From: Lysobacterales bacterium
Lineage (GTDB): Bacteria > Pseudomonadota > Gammaproteobacteria > Xanthomonadales > SZUA-38
NCBI GenBank assembly: GCA_030065125.1
Contig: JASJDM010000013.1
Span: 33,451 to 97,450, forward strand
Length of the DNA: 64,000 nt
Reading direction: 5' to 3'
In this document: positions 41,342 to 49,825 of the stretch, one piece after another
How the letters are laid out: each line of letters begins with the position of its first letter
Numbering within the stretch: position 1 is the first letter of the stretch
Position numbers and translations under genes: made by a program
Notes under the pieces: generated by a model
Databases searched by the model: none
Seen by the model: only the letters and a program-made list of their open reading frames with translations
Told to the model about the DNA's origin: nothing

Positions 41342-42456
41342 GCGTTCAGCCAGCGGCTGCTGTCGTCCAGCAGTTGCTTCATGGCCGGCCGGGTCTGGGG
41401 CAGCTGGTTCGCAGGCAGGTCCAGGTGATTCATAGGCACCTCCTGCTGGTACTGCTCGAACACCGGCGCCACCACCTCCAGGGGAAAGCGGGGGATGGTG
41501 CGGCCCTCGCGGAATTCAGCAATGGGGATCTCGGCCTCGATCACGCTTTCGTTGTTGGTTTCGTCCTGGGCCAGGATCTGCCCCCGGGGCCCCACGATCA
41601 GTGATCCGCCGCCGTACCGGGCATACTCTCCCGGCGGAAAGGTGATATTGGACATGGCCGAGTAGAAGCGATTGAAAAACGCCGTGGCGCGGACATCCGA
41701 GGTCGAGAACAGGGTGGAGGTTCGGAACATGATCTCCACGCCGCGCATGGCGTAGGCCGCAAACACAAAAGGATCCAACTGGACGGTGCTGACCGCGATA
41801 TTGCCAAACTCGGTCTGCAGTACCGGAAATTCCTCTTCGACGCCGTACATTTCCCGGTACCGGTCGCGCACCCCCTCGATGGTGGTGGTCGGAATCTCGC
41901 CGTCGGCATTGAGGCGCTTGACGTTGCGGGTTTTCCAGTACTTTTTGGCCACCCTCCCGGACCGGTCGATCACCGCATTGATGCTGAGGATATGACCGGG
42001 CCAGTCGGCGTCCCGGGCGTAGCTGCCGAAGATGATATAGCTGTCGCACTCCCGGGCGATCTCGCCCAGCCGGTCCGTCTCGGGACCGGGGATTTCGATG
42101 GTGAATCGCAGCTTTTCATCACGGCTGCCGGAAGAGTATCCGGTCAATGGAAACTCGTTGAACAGGATGAAGTCGGGCTTCGCACCCTCGCTGCAGGCGC
42201 GGCGGGCAAATTCCACCATGCGGCCCAGATTGACTTCCAGGCCCTCGGCGACAGTGTCGAAGTCCTGCAGGTTTTTTACCCCGTGCTGGACCACTTTCAC
42301 CACCACGCTGTCCTTCTCCAGCGGCTGGCGGGGATAGCTGCCGTCGGCCTGCACCAGCACTGGCGTGGTGGCGGCTTCGTGCTGGTGCTGGGCAGCGCAG
42401 GCTGCCAGCGTCAGTGCCAGCAGCAGCGCCGCGAATCGCGTCAGGCGGGCGCGCAT
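41323..42456 (-). CDS. Nitrilase-fold lipoprotein, catalytic Cys missing
   Basis: A 377-residue membrane-anchored protein. The N-terminus is a lipobox (LALTLAAC). The nitrilase-superfamily fold is seen in FNEFPLTGY (catalytic-Glu region), KKYWKTRNVKR (Lys region) and a GNIAVSTVQLDPFVFAAYAM stretch, which is where the ICYD-type Cys should lie. No Cys occurs anywhere after residue ~140, so the classical Glu-Lys-Cys triad is incomplete. Vanin/biotinidase-like amidases are an alternative relation, but they also need this Cys. It overlaps the desaturase gene by 16 bp and may be a non-enzymatic binding protein. Confidence 0.78.
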   Translation of the reverse strand: MRARLTRFAALLLALTLAACAAQHQHEAATTPVLVQADGSYPRQPLEKDSVVVKVVQHGVKNLQDFDTVAEGLEVNLGRMVEFARRACSEGAKPDFILFNEFPLTGYSSGSRDEKLRFTIEIPGPETDRLGEIARECDSYIIFGSYARDADWPGHILSINAVIDRSGRVAKKYWKTRNVKRLNADGEIPTTTIEGVRDRYREMYGVEEEFPVLQTEFGNIAVSTVQLDPFVFAAYAMRGVEIMFRTSTLFSTSDVRATAFFNRFYSAMSNITFPPGEYARYGGGSLIVGPRGQILAQDETNNESVIEAEIPIAEFREGRTIPRFPLEVVAPVFEQYQQEVPMNHLDLPANQLPQTRPAMKQLLDDSSRWLNAQDGDN

Positions 42457-43580
42457 TCCGCCAGCAGGGCGTTCCAGCCGGCCCGGGTCTGCTTGAACTG
42501 CCGGCGGGCTTCCGCCATTTTCTGCCGCGCCGAGCGGCGCAGCTCATCGGAATAGTCCGCCACCTGGCGGGACACCACCTTGCGGTATTCCTTGGCCGCC
42601 TGCTCCCACTGCTGCAGGCTTTCCCGCAGGACGTCGTACTGGCTGGCCATGCGGTTGCGCAGGCTTTCCAGGGACGGCCCGCTCTGCTGGTCCAGCCAGG
42701 CGCTCACGCGGTTCTGCTCACCGGCCAGCCGCGCCGCCATGATGCGGAAGTTGGAAACACGACGCAGGTCCCAGGCCAGCCCCAGCCTGCTTAACAGGGC
42801 AATCATCCATTTGCTGGGGTCGAACTGGTACCAGCGCACGCCATTGCGGTAGTCCGCGGCGAAGCGGTGATGGAAGTTGTGGTAGCCCTCACCAAAGGTA
42901 AAAAACGCGATGAACCAGTTATCCTTCGCGGTGGCGTCAATGTCGTAGGTGGCCTTGCCGAAGCTGTGGCATACCGAGTTGATGAAAAACGTCACGTGGT
43001 AAACCAGGGTCAGGCGCAGGCAGACAGCAATCAGCAGGGCACCCAGCAGGTGACCCGTCAGGGCGCCGATGACGGCCGGCGTGATGATGCCCGCCACGGT
43101 GGCCCACACCACGTAATAGCGGTCCTGGTGACGCAGCATGGGATCACGGGCCAGCTCTTTCACGTTGTCGTAGTTGGTCTTGTGTTTCCAGAACACCAGC
43201 CAGCCCATGTGGGCGTAGAAAAAGCCCTTCCTGATGCTGTAGGGGTCGCGGTCGGTGTCCACGAAACGGTGATGGTCCCGGTGCTGGGCCGACCACTCCA
43301 TGGCGGACTGCTCAAAGGCGGCGGACCCGAAAAACAGCAGCAGGAAGCGGATAACCGGGTTGGTCTTGAAAGTCGCGTGGGCAAACAACCGGTGATAGCC
43401 CACGGTGATCCCCATGCCGGTGGCGACAAAGTAGAACAGGAACAGCAGGATCTCGGCGGTGGCGATGCCGTTGTAGGCGACATAGATCGGCGCGCCGATG
43501 AGGCCGCCCAGGGTGGTGATGGTAAAAAACGTGATGTTGACCCAGTTGTTCTTGCGTACGGGTCCGGCGGTGTCATCCAT
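42441..43580 (-). CDS. Acyl-CoA/fatty acid desaturase
   Basis: A 379-residue membrane diiron desaturase. The three His boxes are HRLFAH, QHRDHHRFVD and EGYHNFHHRF, typical of acyl-CoA delta-9-type desaturases, with four hydrophobic helices. The C-terminus extends in a ~90-residue charged helical tail (after SNFRIMAARL) that is unusual for the family. It introduces a double bond in acyl chains, for membrane fluidity. It overlaps the nitrilase-like lipoprotein gene by 16 bp, implying translational coupling. A small GGGG/CCCC hairpin precedes the ATG. Confidence 0.9.
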   Translation of the reverse strand: MDDTAGPVRKNNWVNITFFTITTLGGLIGAPIYVAYNGIATAEILLFLFYFVATGMGITVGYHRLFAHATFKTNPVIRFLLLFFGSAAFEQSAMEWSAQHRDHHRFVDTDRDPYSIRKGFFYAHMGWLVFWKHKTNYDNVKELARDPMLRHQDRYYVVWATVAGIITPAVIGALTGHLLGALLIAVCLRLTLVYHVTFFINSVCHSFGKATYDIDATAKDNWFIAFFTFGEGYHNFHHRFAADYRNGVRWYQFDPSKWMIALLSRLGLAWDLRRVSNFRIMAARLAGEQNRVSAWLDQQSGPSLESLRNRMASQYDVLRESLQQWEQAAKEYRKVVSRQVADYSDELRRSARQKMAEARRQFKQTRAGWNALLAECAPA

Positions 43581-43688
43581 TGCGGTTCTACTCCATCCAA
43601 GTGGGGTAAGTCCCCATTATGGCAGGCAGGCACCCTTGAGACATCGGGGCATACGCCTAGGAATCAAGTTTTGCCTGTAGGTGACCTT

Positions 43689-46409
43689 TCAGTTGAAGCG
43701 GGAACTGGTGCCAAAAACGACGGCTGCTTCCTGGCGCTGATCGTCTCGTTCATAGACCACTGTGCTTTCCTGACCCGGCCTGGCCTCGCGCAGAATGTAC
43801 ATCAGGTCGTAGATGTCCCGGACTTCCCTCCCCGCCAGTTCCACGATGCGGTCGCCGCGCTGCAGACCCGCGTCGGCCGCGGGCCCGCCGGCACGAACCC
43901 CGGCCAGCAGCATGCCCAGTTTGCCGTCGGGGGCTCCGGTGTAGTCAGGAATGGTGCCCAGGGAGGCGCCGTAACCGCGCACGTCGCCCGCCGGCGCAGG
44001 CGCTTCGGATTCGCGGTAGGTGAGACCGTCCCTGCCGGTCAGCTCCGCGGCGATGTCCGCCGCCAGCCAGGCGATTCTGGTGCCGCCCGCGGCATTGATC
44101 AGCGGCCAGTCGTCGCTGGGCTTGTGGTAATCATCGTGGGCGCCGGTGAACAGGTGCAGCACCGGCACACCGGAGGCATAAAAAGGCGTCTGGTCAGACG
44201 GGCCGTAGCCGTCACCGCCCATCTGGCAGCCCATGTCCAGGGCCTCACACAGCGGCTGGACGATGGACTCCCACTCTTCCGCCGAATCACTGCCCAGGAT
44301 CGATAGCCGATTGCCGCGCAGCCGCCCCACCATATCCATGTTGAGCATGGCCACCATACCCGCCGGCGCCATGCCCGGCAGCGGCGAGCGGGTCATGGCG
44401 GTGGAGCCCAGCAGGCCGGATTCCTCACCGCTGAAGGCCACGAACAGCACGTCGCGCTGGAGCTGATCGCGACGCCCGGCCAGTACCCTGGCCGCCTCCA
44501 GCAGGGCCGCGGTGCCCGATGCGTTGTCGTCAGCGCCGTTGTGGGGCTCCCTGGCATCCGGTGCCAGGGATTCGCTCCCACCCATTCCCAGGTGGTCGTA
44601 ATGGGCACCAATGACCACGGCCCCGGCCTTGCGCTGGTCCGGACTGATCCGCCCGACGATGTTCTGTGCCGGGACCCTGATTTCCTTCAGTTCCGCCGTC
44701 ACCATCGCGGTCAATGGCTGATCCAGCAAACGCTGGGCATGGGCGCGTCTTATCACCGCCACCGGAATACCCGCGTCACCCCGGGTATCCACCTTGAGAC
44801 TGGGCAACGGCGCCTCGTCCTGCTGCTGGTCGACGGGCAGGTCCGCTACCAGCAGGCCCAGGGCACCATGCTCCCGGGCCTTGAACGCCTTGTATCGGAT
44901 ATCGCCGAGACGGCGGCGCGCCGCATCGTCCAAATCCGCGTCGTCCGGGGTGAACCGGCGTACCAGCACGAGCTTGCCCTCGACCTCCAGACCCTGGTAG
45001 TTCTCGATGCCGTGTTCCGACGAGTCGATCCCCCACTCGGCGAATATCACCGGACCGGAAGCCCCGGCGCTGAGCGAATACCCGGGAATCATGAATTCCT
45101 CCTTGCCCAGGGTCACATCGCCAATGCGCACCGCTGACCCAGGCGCCTGTTCGATGTCGGCCAGTGCCTCAAAGGTGTGGCGGAAGCTGCCGTCACCCGC
45201 CGCTGGCTCCAGCCCGATCTCCTGGAACTGCTGCTCCAGCCAGTCCGCCGCCTGGTCGATTTCCGGTGTCCCCAGCCCCCGGCCGCCGCGGGCATCGTCG
45301 GCCAGCCAGGCAACGTCCGCCAGGTAGCGATCCGGTGCGCGTTCAAGCAGCGCGCCCTGCCCATTGACCCAGCGTGCTACGTAGACGTCGGTTTCGCCCG
45401 GTTTGCCCTGGTTGCGATTGGACCCGAAAGCCAGGTAGACGCCGTCCGGAGAGAACATGGGGAATCCGTCGAAACCGGCGGTAAAGGTGATTTGCTCCAG
45501 CCCCGTGCCGTCCACGTTGACCGCGAACAGGTCAAATTCACGTCCCCGCTCGTCGTGGTGGTTGCTGGAAAAAATGATGCGGTCGCCGCTGGGGAAAAAG
45601 AACGGGGCGAAATTGGCACCCCCCAGGTAGGTCACCTGGCGCGGATCGCTGCCGTCAGCGTTGGCAACGTATATCTCCAGTTCGCCCGGCCGGATCATGC
45701 CTTGGGCCAGCAGCGCCTGGTAGTCTTCCAGGGCCTGGCCCGTCGGGCGGGACGCGCGCCAGACGATCCGGCTGCAGTCCGGAGAGAAAAACGCGCCGCC
45801 GTCGTAGCCCGGAGTGTCGGTCAGGCGCTGGACGCTGCCGCCGTCCTTGTCCATCCGGTACAGGTCCAGGTCGCCATCGCGGGTCGAGGTGAAGATGATG
45901 GATCCATCCCGGGAGCAGACCGTTGCTTCAGCGTCATAGTGAGGCGTGTCGGTCAGGGCCCGCAGATCGCTGCCGTCAGGATTGGCGCTGTAGATCTGGT
46001 AGCTGTCGTAGATGGGCCAGACATAACCCTGCGAGAAGTCGGGCACCGGCGGACAGGCTTTGCTGGCAGCGTGGGTAGACGAGAAGATGATGCGCTCGCC
46101 GTCCGCCGTGTAGTAGCCGCAGGTGGTGCGTCCGGTCCCGGTGGACACCAGGGAACGCCGCTGCGGATCTGCCACGTCCAGGGCAAAAATCTGGTCGCAC
46201 TGATACTCGCCGTGGGTGGACTGGAATACCAGCTTGCTGCCGTCCGGTGACCAGTAAGCCTCGGCGTTTTCGCCGCCGCCGGTCAGCTGCCGCACATCCG
46301 CCAGGTGAATTTCCCGGGGATCGTGCAGCACGCCGGCTGTCGCATGAGGCTGGGCCCATGCAGCGGCCACAGGCAGCAGAAGCAGGGGCAGACACTTTGC
46401 TTTGGTCAC
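43689..46409 (-). CDS. Exported M28 aminopeptidase with TolB-like and PDZ domains
   Basis: A 906-residue exported protein. After a signal peptide (ends AAWA) come TolB-like PD40 WD-repeats (about 30-350; AYWSPDGSKLVFQST), a PA-type insert, and an M28 zinc-peptidase domain with GAHYDHLG, GADDNASGTAAL, FSGEESGLLGS, LNMDMVGRL and DYHKPSDD carrying the metal and catalytic residues. A C-terminal PDZ domain (LLAGVRAGGPAADAGLQRGDRI) follows. It is probably a periplasmic aminopeptidase with a substrate-gating propeller. Confidence 0.9.
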   Translation of the reverse strand: MTKAKCLPLLLLPVAAAWAQPHATAGVLHDPREIHLADVRQLTGGGENAEAYWSPDGSKLVFQSTHGEYQCDQIFALDVADPQRRSLVSTGTGRTTCGYYTADGERIIFSSTHAASKACPPVPDFSQGYVWPIYDSYQIYSANPDGSDLRALTDTPHYDAEATVCSRDGSIIFTSTRDGDLDLYRMDKDGGSVQRLTDTPGYDGGAFFSPDCSRIVWRASRPTGQALEDYQALLAQGMIRPGELEIYVANADGSDPRQVTYLGGANFAPFFFPSGDRIIFSSNHHDERGREFDLFAVNVDGTGLEQITFTAGFDGFPMFSPDGVYLAFGSNRNQGKPGETDVYVARWVNGQGALLERAPDRYLADVAWLADDARGGRGLGTPEIDQAADWLEQQFQEIGLEPAAGDGSFRHTFEALADIEQAPGSAVRIGDVTLGKEEFMIPGYSLSAGASGPVIFAEWGIDSSEHGIENYQGLEVEGKLVLVRRFTPDDADLDDAARRRLGDIRYKAFKAREHGALGLLVADLPVDQQQDEAPLPSLKVDTRGDAGIPVAVIRRAHAQRLLDQPLTAMVTAELKEIRVPAQNIVGRISPDQRKAGAVVIGAHYDHLGMGGSESLAPDAREPHNGADDNASGTAALLEAARVLAGRRDQLQRDVLFVAFSGEESGLLGSTAMTRSPLPGMAPAGMVAMLNMDMVGRLRGNRLSILGSDSAEEWESIVQPLCEALDMGCQMGGDGYGPSDQTPFYASGVPVLHLFTGAHDDYHKPSDDWPLINAAGGTRIAWLAADIAAELTGRDGLTYRESEAPAPAGDVRGYGASLGTIPDYTGAPDGKLGMLLAGVRAGGPAADAGLQRGDRIVELAGREVRDIYDLMYILREARPGQESTVVYERDDQRQEAAVVFGTSSRFN

Positions 46410-46529
46410 GAGTAGAGTCCTTGGTAGACCGGCCGAAGCAAGGTACTAGGGTGACCCCGCCGGCGCAACCGCACCCGCCACAGCCGTACCAGGCGAAGCT
46501 GTCCACCGGGCACCGAGCACCCGGGCCAC

Positions 46530-47114
46530 TCAGCTTCGCTCGCGGATCTCCTGTTCCAGCCGGCTCTCAAGCGCCTTGATCGCCTCGATCAGCGTGGCCT
46601 CGCTGTCGGCCAGGGCGCCAAAATGGAAGTTCAGAATGCGGAGATAGCGAGAACCGTCGCGAAAATCCGTTTGCAGGGTCGCCAGGGCATAGCGCTCGTT
46701 ATTTCGAAAGTAGGCGTCTATCTGGCCGTAGACCCGGCTCATGGCCTCCAGGGTGTCGTACTGCACAAGCGGCAGCAACCCGGTCATCAGGCCGGACTGG
46801 TAGGCCGCATCGGACAGCTCCGCCAGGCGCATGCCCTCGGTGGCTTCCTCGGGATACTGCCATTTTCCGGTCTCCCGCAGCCGATTCGCGTAGTCGTCAA
46901 AGACGTCCCGCATCCTGCGGTGATATTCGACCACGTCCTCAGCCGCCTGGAGATTGCCGCGGGTCTCCACCAGCAGGCCGTTGAGAACGTTGACCAGCAG
47001 GTCCTCCCGCTGCTGCTCCTCGCGCCATTCGTCAAAGGCCAGGGCGGCGAGAACACCGACCATGACGACGGAAAGCTCAACCAGGAGCGGATAGGCGCGA
47101 CGACGGCGAGACAT
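46530..47114 (-). CDS. Hypothetical single-TM protein
   Basis: A 194-residue protein with one N-terminal hydrophobic segment (VELSVVMVGVLAALAFDEW) and a mostly helical, charged soluble part. It resembles a loose group of small membrane-anchored proteins (DUF6090-like) but I cannot name it. It is likely inner-membrane anchored. It lies upstream of the peptidase gene on the same strand, 120 bp apart, and faces the saccharopine dehydrogenase gene. Confidence 0.65.
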   Translation of the reverse strand: MSRRRRAYPLLVELSVVMVGVLAALAFDEWREEQQREDLLVNVLNGLLVETRGNLQAAEDVVEYHRRMRDVFDDYANRLRETGKWQYPEEATEGMRLAELSDAAYQSGLMTGLLPLVQYDTLEAMSRVYGQIDAYFRNNERYALATLQTDFRDGSRYLRILNFHFGALADSEATLIEAIKALESRLEQEIRERS

Positions 47115-47232
47115 GGGAAGATTTTAGCCTCCCGCGGATGCCAAAGGAACATCGCTCGGAGTAGACTATGGGCCAACGGGGCCAGCAAACGAGCTCCGAG
47201 GCCACGGAAGCCCCGACAAGGAAGCCCTGATC

Positions 47233-48321
47233 ATGTCCAACCCCATTCACCTATGGCTGCGAGCCGAGTCCAAACCCGGCGAAGCCCGACGGGCCCTGGT
47301 TCCGGCTGACGCCGCCACCCTGGTCGAAGACGGATTCTCCGTTACCGTGGAGCATTCGCCACAGAGTGCCCTGGCAGACCAGGAATACCAGGACGCGGGC
47401 TGTACCATGGCCGCGGAAGGCAGCTGGACCGAGGCACCCGGGGACGCCTACATTCTCGGCCTCAAGGAACTGCCGGACGACGCCAGCGCGCTGGTCCACC
47501 GCCATATCTACTTCGCCCACGTCTACAAGGAACAGCGCGGCTGGCAGGATGTGCTGGGTCGGTTCAGGAGAGGTGGCGGTGAACTGCTCGACCTTGAATA
47601 CCTGGTGGACGACAACGGCCGGCGCGTTGCAGCCTTTGGCTTCTGGGCGGGCTTTTGCGGTGCCGCCCTGGCCATGTTCACCTGGTGTGGGCAGAAGCGC
47701 TCCCAGGATCCGCCCATCCAGGCGGTGGTGCCCTGGCGGAACAAAGACGCCATGGTCGCGGATCTGGGCGTGGCCATGCGCGGCACCGGCATTCCCCAGG
47801 ATCAGTGGCCCACAGTCATGATCATCGGGTCCGCCGGGCGCGTGGGCAGCGGCGCCCGGGCGCTGGCCGAGATCATGAGCCTAAGCGTCACTCCCTGGGA
47901 CCTGGCTGAAACCGCGCCGGGTGGCCCGTTCCGGGAGATACTGGAGCATGACGTATTTGTAAACTGCGTCCGGGTCAATCGACCACTGCCGCCGTTTCTG
48001 ACCGAAGACCTGGTGGACGATGGGGGCGATCGGCGACTGTCGGTGATATCCGACGTGAGCTGTGATCCCTACGGCGACTACAACCCGGTGCCGCTGTATA
48101 ACCAGTGCACCACGGTGAGCCAGCCCAGCATCCGCATCCGGACTGAACCCAAGCCGCTGGACCTGATCGCCATCGATCATCTGCCGTCGCTGCTGCCGCG
48201 GGAGTCCAGTGAAGACTACTCGGCGCAGCTGCTGCCAACCCTGCAGCGACTGTCCAACCCCCACGATCCCGTCTGGCGCCGGGCCCGGGATCTGTTCAAA
48301 CATTCCTGTGCGCGCCTCTGA
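47233..48321 (+). CDS. Saccharopine dehydrogenase (NAD+, L-lysine-forming), LYS1 type
   Basis: A 362-residue enzyme interconverting saccharopine and L-lysine plus 2-oxoglutarate. Motifs match the eukaryotic LYS1 family end to end: RAESKPGEARRALVPADA, VEHSPQSALADQEYQDAG, GLKELP...LVHRHIYFAHVYK, GRRVAAFGFWAGFCGAAL, the Rossmann IIGSAGRVGSGA and the C-terminal IDHLPSLLPRESSEDYS. This is a fungal-type lysine gene in a bacterium, known but uncommon. The next gene, a PLP decarboxylase, begins 55 bp downstream, suggesting joint lysine or amine metabolism. Confidence 0.9.
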   Translation: MSNPIHLWLRAESKPGEARRALVPADAATLVEDGFSVTVEHSPQSALADQEYQDAGCTMAAEGSWTEAPGDAYILGLKELPDDASALVHRHIYFAHVYKEQRGWQDVLGRFRRGGGELLDLEYLVDDNGRRVAAFGFWAGFCGAALAMFTWCGQKRSQDPPIQAVVPWRNKDAMVADLGVAMRGTGIPQDQWPTVMIIGSAGRVGSGARALAEIMSLSVTPWDLAETAPGGPFREILEHDVFVNCVRVNRPLPPFLTEDLVDDGGDRRLSVISDVSCDPYGDYNPVPLYNQCTTVSQPSIRIRTEPKPLDLIAIDHLPSLLPRESSEDYSAQLLPTLQRLSNPHDPVWRRARDLFKHSCARL

Positions 48322-48376
48322 GTCGTCCAGACCGAACTGAACAGCGCCGAAAGAACCCATCCGCCCAGGAGCCAGC

Positions 48377-49798
48377 ATGAGCAACAAGCCACCGATGGTC
48401 GACCTTACAGACACCACTGTTCTGCGGCATACCGCGGAACAAGCCATCGAGCTGTATCACTCCTTCGACGGCGAGCCCGTGGCGGCGGCCGCCACCCACG
48501 AGCAGCTGCTGCAGCGGTTTGGCCAGTCCTTGAGCAATGACGGCGTGGATCCAGGCCAGGTCATCGACGACCTGCTGACCTGGTCCCGGGACGGCATGGT
48601 CACAGCCGGTGGGCCCCGCTTCTTCGGCTGGGTGATCGGTGGCTCCCTGCCGGTGGCCATAGCCGCCGACTGGATCCTGTCCACCTGGGAACAGAATGGT
48701 GCGATCTATCAGACCAGCCCGGCCTGCGCCACTGCCGAAGAAGTGGCGGGTGAGTGGCTGAAAGAAGTCCTGCGCCTGCCCCGGGAATGCTCTTATGCCA
48801 TGGTCACGGGCTGCCAGATGGCCCACTTCACCGCCCTGGCGGCAGCGCGCCAGCGGCTGTACTGGGACCGGGGCATCGACGTCTCCACCGAAGGCCTCTA
48901 CGGCGCCCCACCCCTGCGCGTCGTTGCCGGCCCACACCTGCATGAGTCCCTGATCCGGGCCATGCGCTTTCTGGGCCTGGGTTCCAATGCCCTGGTCAAA
49001 ACCACCCTGGATGACCAGGGCCGGATGGACCTGGCGAGCCTGGAGCAGATTCTGCAACAGGACCCAGCGGCCCCCACGGTGATCAACCTGATGGCCGGCG
49101 ACCTCAACACCGGCGGCTGTGACCCCTATCGGGAGGTCTGCGCGCTTGCTGAACAGTACGGCGCATGGGTGCACGTGGACGGCGCCTTTGGCCTCTGGGT
49201 CAATGCCAGCGAGAAGCACAGGCATATGCTGGACGGTGTGGAACTGGCCCACTCCTGGGCCACCGACGGACACAAATGGCTGCAGCTGCCGTTTGACCAC
49301 GGCTATGCCTTCGTCCGCGACCGCGAGGCCCACCACGCCTCCATGACCATGACCGCCGGCTACTTCATCGATGCCGACGGCGCCGGCCGGGATCAGATGA
49401 ACTGGAACCCGGAGTGGTCGCGCCGCCCACGCGGTGTGATTGCCTACGCCGCGCTGCGCAACCTGGGCAAAAGCGGCATCGCCCACATCGTTGATGAATG
49501 CTGCCGCTTCGCCGAACGGCTGGTCAACGAAATTGGCGCCCTGGCCGGCGCCGAAGTGCTGTCACCGGCGCGCATGAATCAGGGCATGGTGCGCTTCCTG
49601 GATCCGGACGGCGATCACGACGCGAAGACCGACGCGGTGGTAGAGGCCATTCGTGCCGAGGGCACCGCCTGGTTTGGCCCCACCACCTGGAACAGCATGC
49701 GCGCCATGCGCATCTCGGTGTGCAACTTCCGCAGCACCGATGCAGACATTGACGCGACCGTGTCGGCCGTGGAGCGGGTACTGGCCGCCCACGGCTGA
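48377..49798 (+). CDS. PLP-dependent group II decarboxylase
   Basis: A 473-residue pyridoxal-phosphate enzyme of the glutamate/aromatic amino acid decarboxylase type. The schiff-base Lys lies in SWATDGHKWLQ, the PLP-stacking His in GPHLHESLIRA, and the Asp in WVHVDGAFGLWV. ATG has CAGGAG upstream. Substrate specificity is not readable; candidates are aspartate, glutamate or 2,4-diaminobutyrate-like. Position 55 bp after the LYS1-type gene suggests an operon, and possibly a lysine-derived or aminoadipate-linked substrate. Confidence 0.87.
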   Translation: MSNKPPMVDLTDTTVLRHTAEQAIELYHSFDGEPVAAAATHEQLLQRFGQSLSNDGVDPGQVIDDLLTWSRDGMVTAGGPRFFGWVIGGSLPVAIAADWILSTWEQNGAIYQTSPACATAEEVAGEWLKEVLRLPRECSYAMVTGCQMAHFTALAAARQRLYWDRGIDVSTEGLYGAPPLRVVAGPHLHESLIRAMRFLGLGSNALVKTTLDDQGRMDLASLEQILQQDPAAPTVINLMAGDLNTGGCDPYREVCALAEQYGAWVHVDGAFGLWVNASEKHRHMLDGVELAHSWATDGHKWLQLPFDHGYAFVRDREAHHASMTMTAGYFIDADGAGRDQMNWNPEWSRRPRGVIAYAALRNLGKSGIAHIVDECCRFAERLVNEIGALAGAEVLSPARMNQGMVRFLDPDGDHDAKTDAVVEAIRAEGTAWFGPTTWNSMRAMRISVCNFRSTDADIDATVSAVERVLAAHG

Positions 49799-49825
49799 GG
49801 GAACATGCCCAAGTCCGACAGACTG

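Noticed and set aside
42867..44306. 479-codon plus-strand frame
   Set aside because: Antisense to desaturase and M28 peptidase, which have clear catalytic motifs.
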